The position numbers and the translations under genes were made by a program. From Oceanicoccus sp. KOV_DT_Chl (GTDB lineage Bacteria; Pseudomonadota; Gammaproteobacteria; Pseudomonadales; Dasaniaceae), in assembly GCF_900120175.1 (NCBI RefSeq), contig NZ_FQLF01000002.1, positions 1 through 64,000 of the forward strand: DNA of 64,000 bases, written 5' to 3'. A model generated the notes under the pieces. The model was not told the origin of the DNA, made no database searches, and saw only the letters and a list, made by a program, of their open reading frames with translations. Of the stretch, positions 10,274 to 20,260 are shown in pieces. Numbering within the stretch: position 1 is the first letter of the stretch; each line of letters opens with the position of its first letter.

Positions 10274-10789
10274 ATGAAAATCATTGACGATCTATACCAA
10301 TACGACCTGCGAATGTTGCTATGGTGCAGCCGGACACAGCATGCGGCACTGCACTGCAGGCTTGCCAAGAGTATCTCTAGGACCGGGGATGGCTACCTAC
10401 AACTTTGTTTACCTCTGTTAATATTGGTACTAGACCAGCAGCAAGGCGATGAATTTTTTAGTTACGCCGCGCTCGCTTTTGCATTGCAAATGCCGTTGTA
10501 CTGGATACTTAAAAACTGCCTGCAACGGCAGCGCCCCCCCGAAGCCATTCCTACCTTTGAAAGTATTATCATCGCCCATGATAAATTCAGCTTTCCTTCA
10601 GGGCATAGCGCGGCCGCTTTTTTGTTAGCCAACCTAACGTTTATTTTCTACGGCAGTATCGCCTGGCCCTTATTTGTATGGGCGACACTGGTAGCAATGT
10701 CCCGAGTCGCGTTAGGCGTGCATTACCCCACTGACATTATTGCCGGCGCACTATTAGGCTCTGCCACTGCGTTTGTTATCTGTTATTAA
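10274..10789 (+). CDS. PAP2-family membrane phosphatase
   Basis: A 171-residue polytopic protein with all three PAP2 phosphatase motifs: KNCLQRQRP (motif 1), FPSGHSAAAF (motif 2) and SRVALGVHYPTD (motif 3), which hold the catalytic His residues and phosphate-binding Arg and Lys. Expected to sit in the inner membrane and dephosphorylate lipid phosphates such as undecaprenyl pyrophosphate or phosphatidate. I prefer the ATG at 10274. The glycosyltransferase gene 56 bases downstream suggests a lipid or glycolipid context. Confidence 0.88.
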   Translation: MKIIDDLYQYDLRMLLWCSRTQHAALHCRLAKSISRTGDGYLQLCLPLLILVLDQQQGDEFFSYAALAFALQMPLYWILKNCLQRQRPPEAIPTFESIIIAHDKFSFPSGHSAAAFLLANLTFIFYGSIAWPLFVWATLVAMSRVALGVHYPTDIIAGALLGSATAFVICY

Positions 10790-10845
10790 ATAAATCCTAG
10801 CTCGAGAGATATCACTGAGATCAGGCCACCGGTGAGAACATATAC

Positions 10846-11918
10846 ATGAAAATACTTTATGGTGTACAGGGAACAGGCAACGGGCACATCACCCGAGCTC
10901 GCGTGATGGCAAAGCAATTTGCTTTAGCAGCACAGATACAACCGATTGAAGTAACCTATTTATTTTCAGGTAGAGACGCGGATAAGTTATTCGATATGGA
11001 TTGTTTTGGTAAATATCTCCATCGCCAGGGGTTAACGTTTGTTAGCGAGGCGGGCGAAATTAATTATCAAAAAACCCTCAGCAATAACAAACCACTGCAA
11101 TTTATTCGTGACATTAAAAGCTTACCATTATCAGACTACGATTTAATCATCAGTGACTTTGAACCTGTCACAGCCTGGGCGGCTAAACTCCAAGGGAAAC
11201 CTGTGCTCGGGATAAGCCATCAAAATTCTTTTGCTTATGATATCCCTACCGCCAGTACAAATTTCATCGCCAATTCTATTATGCGTAACTTTGCACCAGG
11301 TAGATGGAAAATCGGACTACACTGGCATCACTTTGGTCACCCTATTTTACCACCGATTATCGACACTGAACTAAAGCCAAAAGCCTGCAATAGCAGTGTG
11401 TTAGTTTATCTACCGTTTGAAAATCAAGATGACGTTACTGAGTTATTACACCGGTTCCCGAGACAACATTTTGTACAATACTCGCCCGATCTTGACAACG
11501 GTACGCTACATAATGTGCAGCTGCGAAAGACTTGCCATGATGGATTTAAAGCAGATTTATCCAAGTCAAGAGCGGTTATCTGTAACGCAGGCTTTGAGCT
11601 AATCAGTGAATGCCTGCAATTGAATTTACCTATTCTTGCCAAACCCCTACAGGGTCAAATGGAACAGTTATCCAATGCGGCTGCTTTAGAAAAATTAGGC
11701 TATGCCACGACTCTCAACGTATTAGATCGTGAAACAATAGCGGAATGGCTAGTGCTAGCCAAAAAGCCCCATTATTAAAATTCCCCAATGTAGCCAAAGC
11801 CTTAGTCGATTGGATACTGCGGGGTGACCGTGAAAATCCACAGCAGCTTTGCCAGCAACTCTGGAATGACTTCCCCTCGCCACAGCAGCCGCTGAATAAT
11901 CTTGTGCCACTACATTAA
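10846..11918 (+). pseudogene. MJ1255/VC2487-family glycosyltransferase, one frameshift near the C terminus
   Basis: The N terminus MKILYGVQGTGNGHITRA is the hallmark of this GT-B family (compare UDP-GlcNAc transferases such as MurG with its GG-GH loop). SDFEPVTAWAA, GISHQNSF and VICNAGFELISECL (donor-site region) are also typical. The frame stops after LAKKPHY, yet the +1 frame runs on with APLLKFPNVAKALVDWIL to a stop at 11916-11918. One A missing from the A5 run at 11761-11765 explains this. The full product would be about 357 residues. Its acceptor is unknown; pairing with a PAP2 phosphatase hints at a membrane glycolipid. Confidence 0.82.
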
Positions 11919-12039
11919 TCCCTCACACATAGTTAAACGCCTTCTCCTTGCTAAAAAACACTGATATTCAGCTGAAAAGCTGGTAATTTATCGGCTGGCT
12001 GTAGCAAGCGCCCCGACTAATAAACCGAAGGACTGAATC

Positions 12040-12922
12040 ATGAAACTGCTATTTCCCTTATTCTTTGCGAGCATCCTATTATTTTCCACTTTCGCAGCGA
12101 CCGAAAATCACCAGAACACCACGTTTAAAGTTACCGAAATTAATAAGTCATTGATATTACTACAAGGTAAAGGGGGTAATATCGCTCTAAGCAGAGGTAC
12201 AGATGGCTTACTGATTATTGATGATGATTATGCCGAGATGTCTACTGCTCTGAAACAGAAAATTGATCAATACGGCGGTGTAAATACATTAAAATATATT
12301 ATCAACACGCACTGGCACGGTGATCATACCGCAATAATGCCAACCTTGGCGATGGTGTTGATATTGTCGCTCACAACAATGTTCGTGCGCGTCTAAATAG
12401 CCGTCAGGAAGTAGCATTTTTCAACATGGTATCGGAACCCTACCCCAAACACGCTCTACCTAATATCACTTACCCTGAATCCATGCAGCTGCACTTTAAT
12501 GATGACACTCTCAACTTACAGCATTATCCCAATGGCCATACTGACGGCGACACCGTCATCTTTTTCACCAAGGCAAATGTAGTACATATGGGCGATCATT
12601 TATTTTTTCCCATGTTTCCTTTTGTAGATCTGGGTAGCGGCGGCAATGTCGTGTCCTATGCAAATAACATTGCTGAAGTCCTGAAAAAATTAATGGTGAA
12701 ACTGTCGTCATTCCAGGTCACGGCCCCCTTACCGACAAGCAAGGGTTAAGCGAATATCATCAAATGCTCACTGGCACACTCGCCGAAGTAAAAGCCATGA
12801 AAGACAGTGGACTTAGCTTAAAAAAGGCGCAGGAAAAAGGATTAAGCAGCCAATGGCAGCAATGGAATGGCGGGTTTATTAAACAAGATGTCTGGATAAA
12901 TTTTATCTATGGCAGTTTATAA
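12040..12922 (+). pseudogene. Exported metallo-beta-lactamase-fold hydrolase, two frameshifts
   Basis: A signal peptide (about residues 1-19) precedes an MBL-fold domain. The metal-binding motif NTHWHGDHT lies near residue 89-97; later ligands are the His of YPNGHTDGD, the Asp in HMGDHLFF and the His in IPGHGPLTD. Joining the pieces needs one G added at about 12331 (giving HTGNNANLGDG) and one A added to the A6 run at 12684-12689 (giving KKINGETVVIPGHG). The restored product is about 294 residues. It resembles generic periplasmic MBL hydrolases found in marine bacteria; there is no basis for calling it an antibiotic resistance gene. Confidence 0.82.
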
Positions 12923-13098
12923 CAGCAACGTATCAGTGACTGCTCAATAAGCATCGAGCACAGCTGGAAATTTTGCTACCTATTATTCAAACATAAATAA
13001 GTAGCAAATACTTATTCATACTATGGACTGCATTAATTAGGTAAAGTGTAAGCAATCTATTTATGTACAATTAAGTAACGACTAAGGCAGAGTAAAGA

Positions 13099-14442
13099 AT
13101 GAATAATAAAAATGCCGATAAACCAATCCTACCATCTACACCTGTAATCAATAGCAATAATCCCACTCCTGATATTGGTAAAGACAGAATCGCCAGCGAT
13201 CGCTTTTCAAGCCCATCGTATATGCAGCAAGAATGGCCACAAGTATGGCGCCGTGTGTGGAATATGGGGCCCAGAATTGAACAGCTAAAGTCCAGTGGTG
13301 ACTTTGTCACCCACGAATTTGGTCGTGAGTCTTTTATTTTTATTCGTGATCAGGAAGACCAATTACGCTGTTTCTTTAATGTCTGTCAGCACCGGGGCAA
13401 TAGACTGATCCATGACTCCGGGTGCGGTAACCGAAAAATATTGAAGTGCCAGTTTCATGCATGGGCCTGGAATATTGACGGCACAATTAAAGCCGTACCC
13501 GACGCCGACACCTTCCCGCAACTTGCCAACGGCCTACCCTGTGATGAACTGGATCTAGCAGAGATTAGAATTGACTGCTGGGGAGGCTGGATCTGGTTTA
13601 ACATTGACGGCAAAGCACCACCATTAACTGAATTTTTGGGCGTTATCCCTGGTCATCTAGCCCCCTACCAGATGGAAAATATGCGGCTCTATGAATACAA
13701 CAGTTTTCTCTGGGACTGTAATTGGAAAGCAGGCTGCGATGCCTTTAACGAGTCCTATCATTTTCGCGGCATCCATCCACAAATGCTGAAATGGTCTGAG
13801 GCTAAAGCCTCAATTGAACTGTTAGGTGAACACAGCCGGATGATAAATCGCTATGGCACTACCAGTCCACCCTACCATAACGACACTGAAATTTTTCCCG
13901 AGTTAAAACAATGGATGTCGTTTTATGGCATGGATCCCGAAGCCTATCAGGGAAAACCTGAAGATGTTCGTCTAGCCAAACAAAAATATTCAAGGGAGAT
14001 GCAAGACACAAGCCACTATCCTTACCAACAGCTTCGTGATGACCAGCTATCAGATGTTTACCACTATTTCGTTTTCCCCAATATTGTATTTAATACTTTT
14101 GCTGAGGGCATTAACACTTTTCGCTTTCGACCCCACGCAACCGACCCAAACAAAATGTACTATGACCTGTTACTACTTGCCCACATACCCGCTGATCAGG
14201 AGGTTAAACCAGTGCATCGCACTCATAACACCCGAGTGCAATACAGTGACGTATTTCAAGTACCACAACCCACAATCATTACTGACGTCATGCAACAGGA
14301 CGCAGACAATCTGCAGTTTGTACAAGCGGGTTTAAGCTCAGAAGGTTTTAAGGGTATGTACCTGGGTGATCAGGAGCTGCGGCTTCGTCACTTCCACAAT
14401 ACTCTGGATAAATATATGGATGACCCACTAACTGCCGATTGA
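13099..14442 (+). CDS. Rieske ring-hydroxylating oxygenase, large (alpha) subunit
   Basis: A 447-residue oxygenase. The Rieske [2Fe-2S] ligands are Cys96-x-His98 (CQHRGN) and Cys117-x-x-His120 (CQFHAW). The catalytic mononuclear iron site shows DAFNESYHFRGIHP (Asp214, His221, His226) with a later Asp in QQDADNLQ. Such enzymes insert oxygen into aromatic, terpenoid or steroid-like substrates using electrons from a reductase. No ferredoxin, reductase or small subunit is adjacent, so the electron partner lies elsewhere. The short-chain dehydrogenase gene downstream on the same strand could oxidise the product. The substrate is not determined. Confidence 0.9.
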   Translation: MNNKNADKPILPSTPVINSNNPTPDIGKDRIASDRFSSPSYMQQEWPQVWRRVWNMGPRIEQLKSSGDFVTHEFGRESFIFIRDQEDQLRCFFNVCQHRGNRLIHDSGCGNRKILKCQFHAWAWNIDGTIKAVPDADTFPQLANGLPCDELDLAEIRIDCWGGWIWFNIDGKAPPLTEFLGVIPGHLAPYQMENMRLYEYNSFLWDCNWKAGCDAFNESYHFRGIHPQMLKWSEAKASIELLGEHSRMINRYGTTSPPYHNDTEIFPELKQWMSFYGMDPEAYQGKPEDVRLAKQKYSREMQDTSHYPYQQLRDDQLSDVYHYFVFPNIVFNTFAEGINTFRFRPHATDPNKMYYDLLLLAHIPADQEVKPVHRTHNTRVQYSDVFQVPQPTIITDVMQQDADNLQFVQAGLSSEGFKGMYLGDQELRLRHFHNTLDKYMDDPLTAD

Positions 14443-14626
14443 ATGTATTGACTGAAGGTAGATCTATAAACTGCCTTTAAAAAATTTGATGCTGCAGAAA
14501 TCAACATCACAGCAGATAAGCTCGATTGTCTATTTCCTAACAGCCATACTTTTGGGTGATCTACTGCGTTCAATCACCCTATATTCTTACCGCATTAGAA
14601 GTATAGATATCACAAAGGACATTTAC

Positions 14627-15387
14627 ATGAACCTCCAACAACAAACTATTTTAATCGGTGGATCCGGGTCGGGTATTGGCAAAACGACAGCACTGCATTT
14701 GGCAAAAAAAGGAGCCAATCTGGCGCTAGGTGATATTAACCTGGGAGCTGCACAAACAACGGCTGACGAAATCAACGCCAACGGAGGCAATGCTCTGGCT
14801 ATTGCCTACGATCAAGCCGATACAGCTTCTATAGAACATTTAGTAGCCACTGCAGCTGACCACTTTGGCGCTATACACGGCCTGTTTGCCAATGCGGCAG
14901 ATCTAAAAATTATTTTGGAAGACAGTAACATACTGGATATGGACTTAGCCGTTTGGCAGCGCACACTACAAGTAAACCTGACAGGAACAACTGTTTTAAT
15001 TCGGGAAACGCTACCGCATTTACTGAACAACAAGGGGGAAGTATTGTCTGTACGTCATCAGCGGCGTCCACTATTGGCGAACGCGAACGCCCATCTTATG
15101 CCGCTTCAAAAGCAGCTATTAATTCTCTCTGCCGTCATGTCGCGTCACGCTGGGGTAAGAAAGGCATTCGCTGTAATGCTTTGGCACCGGGTTTTATTGC
15201 CACTGAAACAACCAAAGAAAATATGCCTGCAGAAATATTAGATGCCATGCTCAAAGGTTATAATAGCGATCGCCACGGCAACACTTTGGACATTGCCGCC
15301 GCAGTTGCTTTTCTAATGTCAGATGAAGCCGGCTGGGTGAATGGACAAGTTTGGCATATCAACGGTGGCGCGTACTACGCCAACTAA
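14627..15387 (+). pseudogene. Short-chain dehydrogenase/reductase (SDR), one frameshift
   Basis: The N-terminal half carries an NAD(P)-binding glycine motif (GGSGSGIGKTTA), an acidic GDIN after strand 2 and the FANAAD structural motif. The second half, in another frame, has the catalytic Ser (SSAAS) and YAASK (Tyr-x3-Lys) followed by CNALAPGFIATE. Adding one G to the G5 run at 15034-15038 joins them as LLNNKGGSIVCTSSAAS, for about 253 residues, the normal SDR length. Probably linked in function with the upstream Rieske oxygenase, for example in dehydrogenating its hydroxylated product. The start at 14627 follows a CAAAGGA ribosome-binding site. Confidence 0.85.
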
Positions 15388-15409
15388 AAAATGTGGAGTT
15401 TAGTTAACA

Positions 15410-16684
15410 CTAAGATGCTGCAGCGCCTTGATTAAAGGGCACCCGCCAGGTGACATAAAATGAGGGGATCGCTGCCAGTAATACCACAATAAAAAACTGT
15501 TGGTAACCTAGTAGCTCCACCAAAAAACCACTGACCGAACCCATCGACCACATACACAAGCCCATAAATCCTGTGCCAAAAGCGTAATGAGTCGTTCGAA
15601 ACTCTCCTGGTGCCAACTGTTGCATCATATAAATCATATGGCCGGTAGCGCCCATACCGAAAAAAAACTTTTCCAAAGGAATCGCCGCAGCTACTAGCCA
15701 AAAACTTTCAGGCTGATAAAGACTAAGCAGCACGTAAAAAATATTCGGAATATTTACCGCGCAACATAAAAACATCAGGCTCGGCTTTAGATCCCGGCGC
15801 ACAATAAACCAGCCGCCTGCAACTGAACCTACTAAAAATGCTGAAAATCCTAGCGAATTGATATTACCCAAGGCGATATTATCTAAACCCAGACCACCAT
15901 TACTCAGCGGGTCCATCATAAAAAATGGCACAATTTTTTCTAATAAACCCTGGCTTAATCGATAAAAAAAAGCAAAGGCGATCATGATGCCAATATCTTT
16001 TTTTAAGAAAAAACTGGTAAAAGCATGGGTCAACTTAAGCGTAGGTTTTTCTACCACCGGCACTGATGCAGGCGGATCAGCTGGTAATAGTGCCTGATGA
16101 ATTAACGCAATCAATAGTAAGATGACAGATAGCAATGCAAAAATAATTTGCCACACAGACACCCAACTGCCAAGCGTGCTGAATAAATGACCGCTATAAG
16201 CCACCATAGCACCTGCGCCCACTATTGGCCCAAGCCCCCAACTTAAACTTTGTAAACCGATAAACTTGGCCTGCTGCTTATTATCCAAAGCATTTAAATA
16301 AACACCGTTGCTCGCAACATCCTGAATAGAGCCGGCAAAAGAGACCAACCAAAGAATAGCAATAACAATCGCAACATAGGCTGGCAATTGCAGGCACAGT
16401 GCCACCAAGCCAAAACCCACGGCAATACACAGTTGGGAGCCAACTACATAAAACTTTCTGGTTTTAAAGGTATCAACCAGTGGAGCTAATAAGGGTTGAA
16501 TCGCATAAGCGAGATAGAACTGACTGGCATAGGCCGCAGCCTCGGCGTAGCCCATACCCAAATTGCGAAACATAATTGCAGAGACTACAACCAGAATTTG
16601 GTTTACCAGCCCCATCGCAAAAAAGCTAGATGGCACCCATAACAGTGGTCGCTTGAGCTGCTCAGACCTCAACACAGTATACAC
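15410..16684 (-). CDS. MFS permease (AmpG/PAT-like)
   Basis: A 424-residue integral membrane protein with about twelve hydrophobic helices. VDTFKTRKFYVVGSQ after TM2 is the usual loop 2-3 basic motif, and the QDVASNGVYLNAL segment recalls the AmpG/PAT branch of the major facilitator superfamily, whose members carry muropeptides or oligosaccharides. It lies 19 bases downstream of the LacI regulator on the same strand, so it is probably sugar-responsive. The start is likely GTG at 16684; no ATG is available nearby. The substrate is inferred only from context (glucoside or oligosaccharide). Confidence 0.78.
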   Translation of the reverse strand: MYTVLRSEQLKRPLLWVPSSFFAMGLVNQILVVVSAIMFRNLGMGYAEAAAYASQFYLAYAIQPLLAPLVDTFKTRKFYVVGSQLCIAVGFGLVALCLQLPAYVAIVIAILWLVSFAGSIQDVASNGVYLNALDNKQQAKFIGLQSLSWGLGPIVGAGAMVAYSGHLFSTLGSWVSVWQIIFALLSVILLLIALIHQALLPADPPASVPVVEKPTLKLTHAFTSFFLKKDIGIMIAFAFFYRLSQGLLEKIVPFFMMDPLSNGGLGLDNIALGNINSLGFSAFLVGSVAGGWFIVRRDLKPSLMFLCCAVNIPNIFYVLLSLYQPESFWLVAAAIPLEKFFFGMGATGHMIYMMQQLAPGEFRTTHYAFGTGFMGLCMWSMGSVSGFLVELLGYQQFFIVVLLAAIPSFYVTWRVPFNQGAAAS

Positions 16685-16703
16685 ATCATAAAATTATACC
16701 CGC

Positions 16704-17735
16704 CTAAGATGACGGCGCCGCTACAGTATTGCGAAAGACCAATTGCCAGGGCAATAGATCCGGTGAGCAAGTAAATTCGGATGATTTAATCTGTGCTATC
16801 AACTTATCGGCGGCCTCCTCACCCACTAACTGCGTAGGCTGACGAATGGTGGTTAACTGCGGCCATATTTCGCTAGCGATAGGACTGTCATCGACACCGG
16901 CCACCGATAACTGCTGTGGAATTGCAATGTCATTTTCATGCGCGGCTGCCATCACACCGGCAGCCATATGATCGTTACTGGCAAAAATGGCGGTGGGAGG
17001 TGTCGCCAGAGTTAACAATTTTTCGCCGCAAATTTTTCCGGATTCAAAGTTAAAATCCCCTTGCACAATATATTTTTCATTTATCGCAACTTTATTCTCA
17101 GCCATCGCCGCACGAAAGCCCTTCAATCGCACCACAGCATCACGACGTTCAAGGTTACCAATCACAAAGCCAATCCGCTGATGGCCTTTATCGATGAAAT
17201 ATTGGGTCATGTCATAGGCAGCCTGGTAATCATCACAGAATACTGACTTTGTTGGGTTGGTTTTACCCTTGGGAGAAATTCTTACATAGGGTTTTTCCAA
17301 TCGTTCCAAACAATCGATCACAGATTTCATATCTGAGATTGGGGGAATTAATACCAAGCCATCGGCATTCGATTGGCGAATCATCGATTCCACTTTATTC
17401 AAAGTGCTCTCGTCATCATCACCACAGGGGTGTACCAGTAATGAGTAGCCATGCACCGTTAATTTATCGATTAAGCCAGACTGAATATCATGAATATAGT
17501 TACCACTAAAATCCTGATACAACATACTGATCAAAAATGACTGATGCGTCGCTAAGCGACGCGCGGACATATTGGCATGATAGTCAAGAATTTCCATCGC
17601 CTGCTGCACTTTGAGCCGGGTATTCTCATTAACGTTGGCCTCATTATTCAGCACCCTGGAGACGGTTTTCTTGGAAACACCGGCGTGATTGGCCACGTCC
17701 ATCATCGTTGCTTTTGAGGTTTTACTTACACTCAC
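16704..17735 (-). CDS. LacI-family transcriptional regulator
   Basis: A 343-residue regulator. The N-terminal HTH (TMMDVANHAGVSKKTVSRVL) and hinge helix (SARRLA) are intact, followed by a periplasmic-binding-protein-like effector domain with VCDDYQAAYDMTQ-like, FASNDHMAAGVMAAA and VAGVDDSPIASEIWPQLTTIRQP signatures. It lies between the gluconate permease and an MFS gene within the beta-glucoside/gluconate block. LacI regulators bind even-length palindromes with a central CG step, as in the TTGACACCGGTGTCAA element at 23270 and 33711, so it is the best in-window candidate for the protein reading those sites. That link is inference. The effector is probably glucose, gluconate or a glucoside. 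Confidence 0.92.
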   Translation of the reverse strand: MSVSKTSKATMMDVANHAGVSKKTVSRVLNNEANVNENTRLKVQQAMEILDYHANMSARRLATHQSFLISMLYQDFSGNYIHDIQSGLIDKLTVHGYSLLVHPCGDDDESTLNKVESMIRQSNADGLVLIPPISDMKSVIDCLERLEKPYVRISPKGKTNPTKSVFCDDYQAAYDMTQYFIDKGHQRIGFVIGNLERRDAVVRLKGFRAAMAENKVAINEKYIVQGDFNFESGKICGEKLLTLATPPTAIFASNDHMAAGVMAAAHENDIAIPQQLSVAGVDDSPIASEIWPQLTTIRQPTQLVGEEAADKLIAQIKSSEFTCSPDLLPWQLVFRNTVAAPSS

Positions 17736-17822
17736 TCGACATCCTTATAAATAATTTTTCTGGGCTAATAATACACTAAATCGAACACAATCCAGCGACA
17801 GTTAATACATTCACTGCTAACA

Positions 17823-19165
17823 CTAAATTACCAATGAAACCAATAGTACAACGCCAAAGCCGGTAAAACCGACGATAGTGGATACCAAAGTCCAGGACTT
17901 TAGCGTGCTTGCTTCATCCAAATGTAAATACCTGGAAACCAACCAAAAACCGGAATCATTCACATGCGACAGTGCGGTAGCACCGGAAGCGATGGCAATC
18001 ACCATTAATGCGCTTGCCTGCACAGTTAAATCCAATGACTCCAGCACCGGCGCCGTTAATCCGGCTGCTGTAATCATTGCCACCGTAGCTGACCCTTGCG
18101 ACACACGGACTAATAAGGCAATCAAAAAACCAAAGACATAGGGGGTCAAATTAAAATCAGCAACAAAACCAGCCAATATTAATCCGGTTTCAGAATCGAC
18201 TAAAATCTGTTTAAACACCGCCCCGGCACCAGTCACTAACACAACCACACCAGCAGGCTCTAATGCTTTAGTCATAACTTCCCGCAATTGCACTGCGGAT
18301 AGCTGACTCCCCTTTCGTAGCAATATATACGCTAATAAACAAGCGATCATCAGCGCAGTAAAGGGATGGCCAATAAATACCAAGAGCGAGAAAAGGGGTG
18401 ACGTAGGCAACCACTGAGCTGCTACTGTTGCCAATACAATCAATAGCAAAGGCGTCAAAATGATCAATGCTACCGTCACCAGAGAAAAGCGGGGCTCAGT
18501 GCTACCGCCTGTATCTTCGGCCAGTGCTGTTAAAAAAGTTTCGGCCTTTTGAAATTGAAATATTCGGGCAAATACCGGCCCCGCTAAAATCATCGCCGGA
18601 ATTCCCGCTATCACACCAAATATTTACCCACCCGAGGTCGGCACCCAACATATCAGCCACTGCAATAGGACCTGGGGTCGGCGGAATAAAAGCATGGGTT
18701 ACTGTCAATCCGGCTAACGTCGGCATGGCGAAAAACAAAAATACTACGATTGCTTTTTTTAGCCAGTGAATACAACATTGGCACCAGGATAATAAAAGCC
18801 ACATCAAAAAAAACAGGGATGGCAATAACAAAACCAATAGCACCCAATACCCATGGTGCTCGATCTGTGCCTGTTCTATTAAGTAAGCTACTCGCCAAAC
18901 TTTGCACGCCCCCAGAAACCTCCAGCAATGCGCCAAACATTGCGCCAAGGCCGACTACCACCGCGACAAACCCCAGCGTACCTCCCATTCCATGCTGCAT
19001 AGACTTAAGTACAGCCTGTGGGTCCATGCCCACTCCCAAGCCAACCAACATGCTGACCAATAACAACGCAATAAAGGCAGGAAGCTTTATCCGTAATATC
19101 AGTACTAGTAAAAAAACCAGTCCTGAAAAAACAACCAACAAACTTGTCAGGTTGTTACTCATCAT
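17823..19165 (-). pseudogene. gntP: GntP-family gluconate:H+ symporter, two frameshifts
   Basis: The first part has PAFIALLLVSMLVG, GMGGTLGFVAVVVGLGAMFG and IPVFFDVAFIILVP, all typical of gluconate permeases. It continues after a shift with AMPTLAGLTVTHAFIPPTPGP (the family hallmark) and after a second shift with GIPAMILAGPVFA to the C terminus with ALSHVNDSGFWLV. One extra base in the A5 run at 18731-18735 and one in the AAA at about 18616 (plus strand) explain both shifts. The restored protein is about 447 residues. Its start overlaps the gluconolactonase stop by 4 bases, indicating translational coupling. It should import the gluconate produced by that enzyme for phosphorylation by the kinase at 22603. 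Confidence 0.88.
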
Positions 19166-20244
19166 GGCAAGCCGTGGGTATTAGTTTCAATGCTAAGTAA
19201 TAAATCATCAGCTGTTATAAATAATGTGCTGCCCCCCACGCCGCCAAAACTACAATTCGATGCCGATCTATCCAGCTTAATCATGCCCAATAGCAAGCCT
19301 TTAGAGTTGAAGATATATATACCCCCAGGGCCGGAAGCAAAAATATTTCCTCGTTGATCTACCGCCATACCATCTGGCAGACCGGCCTTACCCGCGGCGA
19401 CTGCAGCGGAAGCGTCATAGAAAATCTCAGTACTGAGTACTACCCCACTCTCATCTAGCGAGTATTTTTTCCATAACGGGGACTCAGGGTCAGAATTGGC
19501 AACATACAGCGTCCGTTCATCCGGAGACAACCCAATACCATTAGGGAAGCTTAAGTCCTTATCAATAGCTGTTACCTGCCCATCGATATCCACACGATAT
19601 ACACCATTAAAATCCAGTACTTTATGTGGTGATTGATTGAGCCCTTTTAAACCGTAGGGTGGATCAGTAAAAAATAACTGCCCATTTTTCGACATTACCA
19701 GATCGTTAGGACTGTTAAACGCGTTACCTTGATAGTGTGCTACTAGCGTCGTTTTATTTTGATCGCTCAAATTAATTTTTGATAGGCTGCGGCGACCATG
19801 ATCCGCTGCAATAATAGACGCGTTATCAAAGCGAATTAAACCATTGCTGCCGGCCTCGCGTAAGTGTTCGCCCCCCGCACCCTCAAATCCCGATGGAAAC
19901 ATAAATACCATTAGCCCGGTCTTCTCATTCCACTTGAATATTTTATTTTGGGGTACATCTGACAGCAACAAATATGGCGCTTTAGCATCATTTATCCATA
20001 CCGGCCCCTCTGACCACTCAAAGCCACTGGCCAGCACATTAATCACCGCATCATTTGCTATCAACGAATTAAGATCTTTCGAATAGCGCTCGATGGTGCC
20101 AGTAAATTGCTTTACATCGGTGGCATCAGGGGAAGTTTTAACCGCTTCTGCCTGTAATCCAATTGAGCTAACAATCATTAAAGCCATTGAAAGTTTTTGC
20201 AGTTTTTGCGGCGTCAAACTCTTAACAAAAAAATATCTAAACAT
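19162..20244 (-). CDS. Exported SMP-30/gluconolactonase family lactonase
   Basis: A six-bladed beta-propeller lactonase of about 360 residues with a signal peptide (cut near LQAEA). Typical features are WSEGPVWIND (metal-binding Glu), FNSPNDLVMSKNGQLFFTDPPYG with the catalytic-site Asn and Asp, FPNGIGLSPDERTLYVAN, and LPDGMAVDQRGNIFAS. It should hydrolyse gluconolactone-type lactones in the periplasm. I prefer the ATG at 20244 because a GGA ribosome-binding site lies 8 bases upstream and it leaves 16 bases after the bglX stop. The gluconate permease overlaps its end by 4 bases, so the pair forms a lactone-to-gluconate uptake unit. Confidence 0.88.
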   Translation of the reverse strand: MFRYFFVKSLTPQKLQKLSMALMIVSSIGLQAEAVKTSPDATDVKQFTGTIERYSKDLNSLIANDAVINVLASGFEWSEGPVWINDAKAPYLLLSDVPQNKIFKWNEKTGLMVFMFPSGFEGAGGEHLREAGSNGLIRFDNASIIAADHGRRSLSKINLSDQNKTTLVAHYQGNAFNSPNDLVMSKNGQLFFTDPPYGLKGLNQSPHKVLDFNGVYRVDIDGQVTAIDKDLSFPNGIGLSPDERTLYVANSDPESPLWKKYSLDESGVVLSTEIFYDASAAVAAGKAGLPDGMAVDQRGNIFASGPGGIYIFNSKGLLLGMIKLDRSASNCSFGGVGGSTLFITADDLLLSIETNTHGLP

Positions 20245-20260
20245 GATTTTCATCCAAAAA

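Noticed and set aside
10820..10835. CACCGGTG near the glycosyltransferase start as another regulon operator
   Set aside because: Only the 8-bp core matches; the arms do not, and no promoter fits.
12040..12922. The MBL-fold protein as an antibiotic-resistance beta-lactamase
   Set aside because: The metal motif is shared by the whole superfamily and nothing specific to B1-B3 enzymes is visible.
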